The position numbers and the translations under genes are program-made. The notes under the pieces were generated by a model, which was not told the DNA's origin, made no database searches, and saw only the letters and a list, made by a program, of their open reading frames with translations. Positions 32,921 to 38,980 of a stretch of 38,980 nt of DNA are shown one piece after another. The stretch lies in contig WSLY01000024.1 in the NCBI GenBank assembly GCA_013316825.1, positions 1-38,980 on the forward strand, in the 5' to 3' direction. This DNA is from Lachnospiraceae bacterium. GTDB taxonomy: Bacteria; Bacillota; Clostridia; Lachnospirales; Lachnospiraceae. Within the stretch, counting starts at the first letter, position 1. Each line of letters begins with the position of its first letter.

Positions 32921-34246
32921 TTGGGTACGATAGTGTTACAGGTATTATTACAGATTATATTGATTATGGTGAATGCCTTCTTTGCCGGCACGGAGCTGGC
33001 GGTAGTTTCTTTAAATACAACGAAGCTTCACAAGCTGGAGGATGACGGGGACAAACATGCGGCAAGGCTGTTAAAGCTGGTGGAAGAGCCCTCTGCCTTT
33101 TTGTCTACAATCCAGATAGGCATTACGCTTGCCGGTTATCTGGGAAGTGCATTGGCGGCAGAAAATTTTTCGGGTTATTTGGTAAAATGGATTTATGTGG
33201 ATTTGGGATTTACGGCAATTCCGCAGGCAGCGCTGTCCATTATTGCCATTGTGCTTATTACCTTGATACTGGCGTATTTTACGCTGGTATTCGGCGAGCT
33301 GGTGCCGAAACGGATTGCCATGCAGAAGCCTTACGGGGTGGCGAAGTTTTCTTACCGGGTGATATCGGCAATTGCATTTGTGATGAAGCCGGTGATTCGG
33401 TTTCTCTCCTTTTCCACAAATCTGGTACTGCGTATTCTGCATATGAAGACAGAGGCAGAGGTGGAGAATATAACGGAAGAAGAAATCAGGATGATGGTAG
33501 ATATTGGTGAAGAGAGGGGCAATATCGATGAGAATGAAAAGGAATGGATTCAGAATATCTTTGATTTTGACGATTTGAGCGTGCGCAGGGTGATGACGCA
33601 GCGCACGGATGTTGTTGCGATTTCTTTAGAGGATACCAAGGAAGAAATTTTAGCGCTTATCGAGGAGAAGGGGCTTTCCCGCTATCCGGTATATGACGAG
33701 GATTTGGATGATATTATCGGGATTTTGTATGCCAGAGATTTTCTGCTTGCGACAGGCAAAGGGCTGCAGCCTCAAATTAAAGATATCTTGAGACCGGCTT
33801 ATTTTGTACCGGAGAGTATTCATGCGGATACGCTGTTTGCAGATATGCAGCGCAAAAAAATTCACATTGCCGTTATCATCGACGAATACGGCGCGCTGGA
33901 GGGTATTGTCACCATGGAAGATTTGGTGGAGGAAATTGTGGGCAATATTTATGATGAATTCGACCCTGAGGAGGAGCCGGAAATTGTACAGCTTGAAGAG
34001 AATCTCTGGAAAGTGACCGGCAACACCACCATTGATGACTTGGCGGAGGAGCTGGATGTGGAGCTCTTTATGGAGGAAGAGGATTACGACACGGTGGGCG
34101 GCTTGATTATCAGTCTCTTGCAGGCAATTCCTGAGGATGGCGTCAGCTTTGACGTGGAGGGCTTTGGCCTGCACATCCATGTGGAGGATATACAGGACAG
34201 GCGAATCGAAAAAGCATATATCAGCAAGGTGCCTGCGCTCTCTTAA
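32921..34246 (+). CDS. CNNM/CorC-type (hemolysin-family) membrane protein with CBS domains
   Basis: 441 residues from a TTG at 32921 with GGAG eight bases upstream. An N-terminal DUF21/CNNM membrane domain (three to four segments, about residues 1-185) contains FFAGTELAVVSLNTTKL and the LVFGELVPKRIAMQKP motif. Two CBS repeats follow (about 205-330, with VMTQRTDVVAISLEDT, GLSRYPVYDEDLDDIIG and IIDEYGALEGIVTMEDLVEEIVG), then the C-terminal CorC_HlyC domain (about 345-430). CNNM/CorC proteins export or regulate Mg2+ and other divalent ions using nucleotide-sensing CBS domains. A longer frame from 32828 would start inside the terminator, so I reject it. Its stop codon overlaps the stop of the convergent SDR gene. 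Confidence 0.92.
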   Translation: MGTIVLQVLLQIILIMVNAFFAGTELAVVSLNTTKLHKLEDDGDKHAARLLKLVEEPSAFLSTIQIGITLAGYLGSALAAENFSGYLVKWIYVDLGFTAIPQAALSIIAIVLITLILAYFTLVFGELVPKRIAMQKPYGVAKFSYRVISAIAFVMKPVIRFLSFSTNLVLRILHMKTEAEVENITEEEIRMMVDIGEERGNIDENEKEWIQNIFDFDDLSVRRVMTQRTDVVAISLEDTKEEILALIEEKGLSRYPVYDEDLDDIIGILYARDFLLATGKGLQPQIKDILRPAYFVPESIHADTLFADMQRKKIHIAVIIDEYGALEGIVTMEDLVEEIVGNIYDEFDPEEEPEIVQLEENLWKVTGNTTIDDLAEELDVELFMEEEDYDTVGGLIISLLQAIPEDGVSFDVEGFGLHIHVEDIQDRRIEKAYISKVPALS

Positions 34247-34959
34247 GTCCAGCCGCCGTCTATGGAAATAATCTGCCCCGTCATATAAGCGGGGGCATTG
34301 ACTACCTGCCACGCGAGTGCGGCAGCCTCTTCGGGGGTTCCCGCTCTGTCGGCTGGTATTTCTGTTATCAGGGCAGCCGTCTCTTCGGCAGAAAGGCAGC
34401 GGTTCATATCGGTGTCGATGAAGCCGGGCGCCAGGGCGTTTACCTGTATATTGCTGGGCGCAAGCTCCTTGGCAAGCGCTTTTGTCAGGGCGTTAAGTCC
34501 GCCCTTTGATGCGCAGTAGGCGGTTTCCATGGAGGAGCCTGTCTGCCCCCAGACGGAGGAAATATTCAGGATGCGTCCGCTTTTTTTGCGTACCATATGG
34601 GGAATGGCAAGCCGGCAGGTATAAAAGCAGGCGCTTAAGTTGGTGTCCATGACCCTGTGCCAGTCTGCGACGGACATCTCGGACAGCAGCCCGAAATAAG
34701 AGATGCCGGCATTGTTGATAAGCACGTCAAGGGGCGGAAGCTGTGCAAAAAGACGCTCTACCGCTTCGGCGTCCGACATATCGCAGGGAATTGCCGTGCA
34801 GGGGATGCCAAAACTGCGTTCCAGTTCCCTTTGCAGGGCAAAAAGTGCTTCTGTATGATGTGCGCAGGTAAGAAAGGTATGATACCCGTTTTGGGCAAAA
34901 ATTCTTGCAATAGCAGCGCCGATGCCCCGGGAGGCGCCGGTGATAAGAACAGTTTTCAT
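34243..34959 (-). CDS. Short-chain dehydrogenase/reductase, FabG-like
   Basis: 238-residue cytoplasmic NAD(P)H-dependent oxidoreductase. Rossmann motif TGASRGIGAAIARIF, structural motif NNAG, catalytic Ser in LNISSVWGQTGSS, and the YxxxK pair in AYCASKGGLNALTKALAKE, then NALAPGFIDTDMN and the C-terminal GQIISIDGGWT. This is the pattern of 3-oxoacyl-ACP reductases. No other fatty acid genes are near, so it may serve another pathway. The start at 34959 has AAAAAGGAG seven bases upstream on the minus strand. It converges on the CNNM gene, sharing the four bases TTAA for both stop codons. Confidence 0.93.
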   Translation of the reverse strand: MKTVLITGASRGIGAAIARIFAQNGYHTFLTCAHHTEALFALQRELERSFGIPCTAIPCDMSDAEAVERLFAQLPPLDVLINNAGISYFGLLSEMSVADWHRVMDTNLSACFYTCRLAIPHMVRKKSGRILNISSVWGQTGSSMETAYCASKGGLNALTKALAKELAPSNIQVNALAPGFIDTDMNRCLSAEETAALITEIPADRAGTPEEAAALAWQVVNAPAYMTGQIISIDGGWT

Positions 34960-34991
34960 GGAAAGCTCCTTTTTGATAAGTTGCATGGTAG

Positions 34992-35016
34992 GATTCAGAT
35001 GTCAAAAGCCCTGAAT
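34992..35016. repeat. Dispersed TGTCAAAAGCC-type repeat, half copy (D)
   Basis: GATTCAGATGTCAAAAGCCC and the following TGAATC match the left arm at 5734-5755 in the ATGTCAAAAGCCCTG core; here GATTCAG and CTGAATC also pair. It is upstream of the SDR start and directly next to the element at 35022. Confidence 0.65.
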
Positions 35017-35021
35017 CATAG

Positions 35022-35153
35022 TAGATAATTGCGAAACGCAGCGGTGTATAAGTGCCAAAGGGCGGCATAAGTACGGCGTTTTTTAAAGTCTGCTTATGGA
35101 ATATACAACATGCACAATTCGGGACTGGCAAATCAGCGTTTCACAATTATCTA
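35022..35153. repeat. 132-bp element with 18-bp terminal inverted repeats (MITE-like)
   Basis: The ends TAGATAATTGCGAAACGC (35022-35039) and GCGTTTCACAATTATCTA (35136-35153) are complementary at 17 of 18 positions. The 96-base interior has no gene. Ends beginning TA would fit a Tc1/mariner or IS630-type miniature element inserting at TA. It fills most of the 296-base spacer between the SDR and CD3324-like genes; the rest (35154-35255) shows only a ribosome binding site. Confidence 0.65.
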
Positions 35154-35255
35154 AGATGGTAATATAGTAGCATAAGGGGGAAAGGATTACAAGGCGGCAA
35201 GCGCAACATAGAAAGTGCTTCATCAAGGCTCTCTTAAAAATTTTAGGAGGCAAAC

Positions 35256-35528
35256 ATGGGCTATAGGAAAGCCGAAGAAATTCTGCCAATTGAGATAATA
35301 GAACTGATACAGCAGTATGTTGACGGAGAAAATATATATATTCCACGCAAGTCATCTTATAGACAAGCATGGGGAACAGGCACGCAAATTAAACAGGAGC
35401 TTTTAAAGTGTGACAAACAGATATATGATGAGTATCTTGCAGGAAACAGTACAGCGGAATTGGCTTGTAAATACTATCTGTCAAAGAAAAGCATACAGCG
35501 TATCCTAAGCATACAAAAGTATACTTGA
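35256..35528 (+). CDS. Small CD3324-like DNA-binding protein (Mor/HTH type)
   Basis: 90-residue protein. The N terminus MGYRKAEEILPIEIIELIQQ followed by YVDGENIYIPRK and GTGTQIKQELLKCDKQIYDEY matches the small CD3324 family of clostridia, related to Mor-type regulators. The C terminus, STAELACKYYLSKKSIQRIL, is a helix-turn-helix. The start has AGGAGG seven bases upstream. It probably binds DNA and may control the methyltransferase gene 75 bases downstream, with which it shares AT-richer codon use; that suggests joint acquisition. Target sites are not known. Confidence 0.85.
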   Translation: MGYRKAEEILPIEIIELIQQYVDGENIYIPRKSSYRQAWGTGTQIKQELLKCDKQIYDEYLAGNSTAELACKYYLSKKSIQRILSIQKYT

Positions 35529-35553
35529 AAAACAGACAAACAATAGGTATATC
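35525..35553 (+). promoter_or_regulatory. Possible promoter of the methyltransferase gene
   Basis: TTGAAA (35525-35530), overlapping the preceding stop codon, 17-base spacer, TATATC (35548-35553). ACAATAG and CTATTGT flank the presumed start region as a 7-base inverted repeat, which could be an operator. Confidence 0.4.
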
Positions 35554-35603
35554 TTTAATCAGACTGTCTATTGTCCGTGAAAATGTGAATAGAAGGAGGC
35601 TGA

Positions 35604-36536
35604 ATGATGGATTATAGCAGAAAAATATCGGAACGTTTGTGGAATATGCCGGATAAAGGTGAATTGGAAAGCCGCCGCGAAGCAACCTTTATTGATGACA
35701 TTATCCAAAAGAGTCATATAGAAAAAGAACTGCTCTCACATTTGGACGGAATAAAGACAGTGTTTGACGGCGGTGCTGGATGCGGAAGATTTTCCATTCT
35801 CCTTGCAAAAAAGGGCTGTGCGGTTACACATTTTGATATATCGCAGCCTATGATAGATAAGGCAAAGGAATTAGCGGCAAAAGAAGGAGTTCTTGACAAA
35901 ATAACCTTTGTGAACGGTGCATTGGAGGATTTGAAGGGTTTCAACGATAAAACCTTCGATATGGTAATTTCCTTTGATGCCCCTATTTCGTATACTTATC
36001 CTAATCAGAAAAAAGTTATCGGTGAACTTGTACGCATATGCCGCAAACAAATTATGATCAGTGTATCGAGTCGTTTGGGTACTCTTCCATATTTGGCAAA
36101 TCCAATACAAAAATGCCAATTCATATTAGATGAAACCTGTGATGATCCTTTTGTAAAATGGTGCATTGGTAATAAGGAAAATGCAATCGAAGCATATCAT
36201 TTCAACAAGGATGCTGTTATGAAGCTGTACAAGGACGGGCTTATGGGAGGGGACAGTGAGATTGCCGAATATGAAAATGGAGGTACACCGTGGTGTATCA
36301 CATATACTTTTATGCCGGATGAATTAGAGGATATATTGAAACATTACGGCGTAAAAAATATTAAGCTGGCAGGTCCCGGGGCATATGCAAGAACACTTCC
36401 GAGAGAATTGCTTGTGAAGATTATGAATGATTCAAAACAGCGTTCTGATTTCTTGGATTTTTGCCACTATTATGACTCTAATCCGTTCGTATGCGGCATG
36501 GGAAAAGATAACCTGTTTGCCCAAGGCAAACTATGA
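35604..36536 (+). CDS. Class I SAM-dependent methyltransferase
   Basis: 310-residue cytoplasmic protein. The SAM-binding motif I is TVFDGGAGCGRFSILLAKKG (about residues 50-70), motif II region THFDISQPMIDKAKELA follows, and FDMVISFDAPISYTYP is motif IV-like. The C-terminal 150 residues are a separate region (ENAIEAYHFNKDAVMKLYKDG and on) that may set the substrate, which I cannot infer. The start has AAGGAGG five bases upstream. It follows the CD3324-like gene and is AT-richer than the backbone genes, so the pair was perhaps acquired together. Confidence 0.88.
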   Translation: MMDYSRKISERLWNMPDKGELESRREATFIDDIIQKSHIEKELLSHLDGIKTVFDGGAGCGRFSILLAKKGCAVTHFDISQPMIDKAKELAAKEGVLDKITFVNGALEDLKGFNDKTFDMVISFDAPISYTYPNQKKVIGELVRICRKQIMISVSSRLGTLPYLANPIQKCQFILDETCDDPFVKWCIGNKENAIEAYHFNKDAVMKLYKDGLMGGDSEIAEYENGGTPWCITYTFMPDELEDILKHYGVKNIKLAGPGAYARTLPRELLVKIMNDSKQRSDFLDFCHYYDSNPFVCGMGKDNLFAQGKL

Positions 36537-36625
36537 TGATTCTAACAGATTTGCATTGAAAATATAACGAGAGGAGAAAGACGTTCAGCAACCCAAAAGG
36601 GAAAAGGGAGAATCAAGGGAGCCGG

Positions 36626-36654
36626 TTGTATTTTTTAAAAAAAATTGGTACACT
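36626..36654 (+). promoter_or_regulatory. Promoter of the thioredoxin-reductase-like gene
   Basis: TTGTAT (36626-36631), 17-base A/T-rich spacer, TACACT (36649-36654). The gene starts 67 bases further on. Confidence 0.65.
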
Positions 36655-36720
36655 AAAGAAAAAGTCCGCATATTGGCGGTGGAGGCGCAGTCTGTGACAA
36701 CAGACGGAAAAGAGGTAAAA

Positions 36721-37632
36721 ATGTACGATTTGATTATTATCGGCTCAGGACCGGCAGGGCTTGGAGCTGCCGTATATGGCATGAGGGCGGGGCTTAAGCT
36801 TCTTGTACTGGAAAAGAATCCCATGAGCGGCGGGCAGGTGCTAAGCACCTACGAGGTGGATAATTATCTGGGGCTGCCGGGGATAAACGGATTTGATATG
36901 GGTGTGAAGTTCAGGGAGCACGCGGAAAAAACGGGTGCGGAATTTAAAGAGGCTGAAGTGACCGGTATTGAAGAAAGAGACGGAGTAAAAATTGTGCATA
37001 CCACGGAGGGAGAGTTGAAGGCGAAGACGCTGATACTTGCTATGGGGGCACAACATGCGCATCTGGGCGTGACAGGCGAAGAGGCATTTACGGGAATGGG
37101 CGTTTCTTATTGCGCAACCTGCGACGGTGCTTTCTTTAAAAATAAAACGGTTGCTGTTGTGGGCGGCGGTGATGTAGCGGCGGAGGATGCTATTTTTCTG
37201 GCGCGCGCCTGCAAAAAGGTGTATCTTGTTCACAGAAGAGACAGCCTGCGTGCGGCAAAGGTGCTTCAGGAAGCGCTGATGGCGCTGCCCAATGTGGAAA
37301 TTTTGTGGAACCGGACGGTATCGGAAATATATGGAAGCGATATGGTGGAAGGGGTGAAACTGTTTGATAAAGAAACCGGAGCGGAAAGCAGATTGCCGGT
37401 GGAGGGCGTATTTATCGCAGTGGGTATCAAGCCGCAGACACAAATCTGCGGAGAACTTGTGGCTTGTGATGAAGGCGGTTATATTCTGGCAGGCGAGGAC
37501 ACGCATACGTCGGCGGCGGGGATTTTTGCCGCAGGCGACAGCAGGAAAAAACCCATGCGCCAGATTATCACAGCCGTGGCGGATGGCGCCAATGCAGCAA
37601 CGGCTGCTGCCGCAGTGGTAAACGGCATGTGA
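36721..37632 (+). CDS. trxB: Thioredoxin reductase-family flavoprotein
   Basis: 303-residue FAD enzyme that passes electrons from NAD(P)H to thioredoxin or a similar partner. FAD-binding motif IIGSGPAGLGAAVYGMRAG at the N terminus, redox-active pair in SYCATCDGAFFKNK (about residue 137), pyridine-nucleotide motif VVGGGDVAAEDAIFLAR, and the C-terminal FAD motif GIFAAGDSRKKPMRQIITAVADG. The start is ATG 36721 after AGAGGT; the frame is open 48 bases upstream without a good site. No thioredoxin gene is adjacent, so a different protein partner is possible. Likely part of redox balance, with rubrerythrin elsewhere in the window. Confidence 0.92.
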   Translation: MYDLIIIGSGPAGLGAAVYGMRAGLKLLVLEKNPMSGGQVLSTYEVDNYLGLPGINGFDMGVKFREHAEKTGAEFKEAEVTGIEERDGVKIVHTTEGELKAKTLILAMGAQHAHLGVTGEEAFTGMGVSYCATCDGAFFKNKTVAVVGGGDVAAEDAIFLARACKKVYLVHRRDSLRAAKVLQEALMALPNVEILWNRTVSEIYGSDMVEGVKLFDKETGAESRLPVEGVFIAVGIKPQTQICGELVACDEGGYILAGEDTHTSAAGIFAAGDSRKKPMRQIITAVADGANAATAAAAVVNGM

Positions 37633-37716
37633 TGTCTGATGCAAGGACGCTGTAAAGCCAAAAGACAACCATGGTGAAATATTGCTATATTGTTACAAAA
37701 TTATATCCTGCTCCTG

Positions 37717-37745
37717 TTGACAAAACGGAAGGGTTATGTTATATT
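37717..37745 (+). promoter_or_regulatory. Promoter of the SH3b-NlpC/P60 gene
   Basis: TTGACA (37717-37722), 17-base spacer, TATATT (37740-37745), 49 bases before the chosen start codon. Confidence 0.82.
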
Positions 37746-37794
37746 TTTTAACAGATGTAACAAATTCGTAATATTTTACTATGGAGGAAAGACC

Positions 37795-38949
37795 ATGAAC
37801 CATTGTGGTGTGAAACTGGCTGCAGGCGCGTTGGCTGCGGTTATCACCTTTTCGGGATTGCATATAGATGTAATGGCTTCAGACAAAGTTACTTCCGTAC
37901 TGCCTTCGGGCGGTGTCAATCTGTTTTTGGCAAAGGATACCTCTTTAGAGAGCATCCAGACGTCTGAGACAGGAACAGGCAGCAGAATCGAAGCTTCCGT
38001 TACGATTGCAGATATTCAGGAGCTTATGAATGCAGCCTCTGCCGGAAAACAGGATCCGGAAGAGGAAATGTTCCGAAATCTGGTGATTGCACAGGTAAAC
38101 AGATATGTCAATATCAGAAGTCTTCCGAGTGAGGAAGGAGAAATTCTAGGCAAGCTGTATGACAATTCCGTGGGTACTTTTATTGCAGAGGAAAATGGCT
38201 GGTATCTGATTAAATCCGGTACGGTGACAGGATATGTAAAAGCGGAATACTGTGTGACGGGCGAAGCGGCAGTAACGCTTGCGCGAGAAGTCGGTATGAG
38301 AATGGCAACGGTCAATACGGTAACGCTGTATGTACGTACAGAGCCGAGCATCGATGCCCCCAGACTTGGCATGGTACCGGAGGGAGAAGACTTTTTGGTG
38401 CTGGATGAAACCGATGGCTGGGTTATGATAAATATGGAAGAAGGCGACGGCTGGGTTTCCAAAGATTATGTAGATATCCGCACGGAATTTGTAGAGGCGG
38501 AGTCAAAAGCGGAAGAGGAAGCGCGTCTCGCCAAGGAAGCCGAAGAAAGAAGAAAGGCACAGGAGGCAGCACGTGCGAGTCAGGCGGCACAGCAAGGGCA
38601 GCAGACACAGCCGCAGGCACCTGCTCAAGGTACGGATTACGCAGTAGGAGAGGGCAGTGAGCTCGGCGTGGCAGTTGCAGAGTTTGCATTGCAGTATGTG
38701 GGTTATCCTTATGTGTACGGCGGCACCAGCCTGACGAACGGTGCGGATTGCTCCGGCTTTGTTATGAGCGTATACGCAAACTTCGGCGTAAGCCTGCCGC
38801 ACAGCTCCAAAGCAGACAGAAGTCAGGGATATGCGGTGGATGGAATCGAAAATGCACAGCCCGGCGACTTGATATGCTACTCCGGACATGTGGCATTGTA
38901 TATTGGGACTGTTAGAGACAAAACCACACCCCGTGACATATGTTTTTGA
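37795..38949 (+). CDS. SH3b-NlpC/P60 cell-wall hydrolase, C terminus cut by the 77-bp repeat
   Basis: 384 residues from ATG 37795, which follows GGAGGAAAG. A signal peptide spans about residues 1-25 (KLAAGALAAVITFSGL, then VMAS). Two bacterial SH3 domains follow (about 100-150, VNIRSLPSEEGEILGKLY; about 175-225, LYVRTEPSIDAPRLGMV), then an Ala/Glu/Gln-rich linker, then an NlpC/P60 peptidase with catalytic Cys319 in GADCSGFVM and His365 in GHVALYIG. Such enzymes cut peptidoglycan peptides outside the cell. At 38904 the frame enters the repeat and ends TVRDKTTPRDICF, so the third catalytic residue and the last strands are missing. Either the gene is disrupted or the join is an assembly artefact. 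Confidence 0.88.
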   Translation: MNHCGVKLAAGALAAVITFSGLHIDVMASDKVTSVLPSGGVNLFLAKDTSLESIQTSETGTGSRIEASVTIADIQELMNAASAGKQDPEEEMFRNLVIAQVNRYVNIRSLPSEEGEILGKLYDNSVGTFIAEENGWYLIKSGTVTGYVKAEYCVTGEAAVTLAREVGMRMATVNTVTLYVRTEPSIDAPRLGMVPEGEDFLVLDETDGWVMINMEEGDGWVSKDYVDIRTEFVEAESKAEEEARLAKEAEERRKAQEAARASQAAQQGQQTQPQAPAQGTDYAVGEGSELGVAVAEFALQYVGYPYVYGGTSLTNGADCSGFVMSVYANFGVSLPHSSKADRSQGYAVDGIENAQPGDLICYSGHVALYIGTVRDKTTPRDICF

Positions 38950-38980
38950 ATGGATGCCGAAAAGCGCTGTCCGGCAGCAT
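38904..38980 (+). repeat. 77-bp repeat, terminal copy at the window end
   Basis: Exact inverted copy of 25058-25134, reaching the last base. The homology begins in the middle of the NlpC/P60 codon series (Tyr-Ile before it). Exactly 77 bases is also a common de Bruijn k-mer length, so this may mark a contig end inside a repeat found in several places. Confidence 0.9.

Noticed and set aside
36841..37668. 275-codon minus-strand frame
   Set aside because: Antisense shadow of the thioredoxin-reductase-like gene; no conserved motif.
1..38980. CRISPR arrays, tRNA or rRNA genes, prophage
   Set aside because: No regularly spaced direct repeats, no tRNA-like cloverleaf ends, no rRNA sequence and no phage structural genes were seen by eye.

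Overview
The window looks like chromosomal DNA of an anaerobic, low-to-mid GC Firmicute, most likely a member of the Lachnospiraceae (Clostridia). The reasons are the strong GGAGG ribosome binding sites, canonical TTGACA-N17-TATAAT promoters, rubrerythrin, a DUF4317 protein, a CD3324-type small regulator, a DUF1538/PII pair and a yybP-ykoY-type leader. No rRNA, tRNA, CRISPR array or complete insertion sequence is seen. Species cannot be named from the sequence.

Layout. 1-1700: AT-richer accessory end with the C-terminal part of an AlwI-type restriction enzyme and a membrane/cupin composite reading frame, bracketed by a 40-bp inverted repeat. 1693-5089: response regulator, histidine kinase, ABC ATPase and permease, a compact peptide-antibiotic-type sensing and export operon. 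5115-5730: rubrerythrin. 6047-8898: orphan sugar-type binding lipoprotein followed by a chemoreceptor. 8899-9392: gene-poor relic DNA. 9519-11456: aldolase-domain protein and an unknown coiled-coil protein. 11576-16129: MerR regulator, FIST-EAL signalling protein, dihydrofolate reductase and ArgC.

16119-18933 (minus) encodes a second two-component system. It is divergent from a sigma factor operon (19137-23690) that holds a membrane protein, an ABC ATPase and two large membrane proteins. The shared intergenic region carries three helically phased TCTTACAA repeats, so I read the whole block as one regulated export system. 23832-27312: DUF4317 protein, a broken P-loop gene interrupted by a 77-bp repeat, a short MGMT-type protein and a one-piece ABC exporter. 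27465-34246: an apparent Mn2+-riboswitch leader with terminator, then P-type ATPase, DUF1538 membrane protein, double PII-like protein and, after a terminator, a CNNM/CorC-type protein; this looks like a metal-ion and membrane-transport cluster. 34243-38949: SDR reductase, repeat-rich spacer, CD3324-like regulator, methyltransferase, thioredoxin-reductase-like enzyme, and an SH3b-NlpC/P60 wall hydrolase whose end is cut by a second, inverted copy of the 77-bp repeat.

Both ends of the window lie inside inverted repeats whose partner copies are inside the window. The window may therefore be a whole assembly contig, and structures at its ends should be read with that in mind. Small dispersed repeats with the core TGTCAAAAGCCC sit at four gene boundaries.
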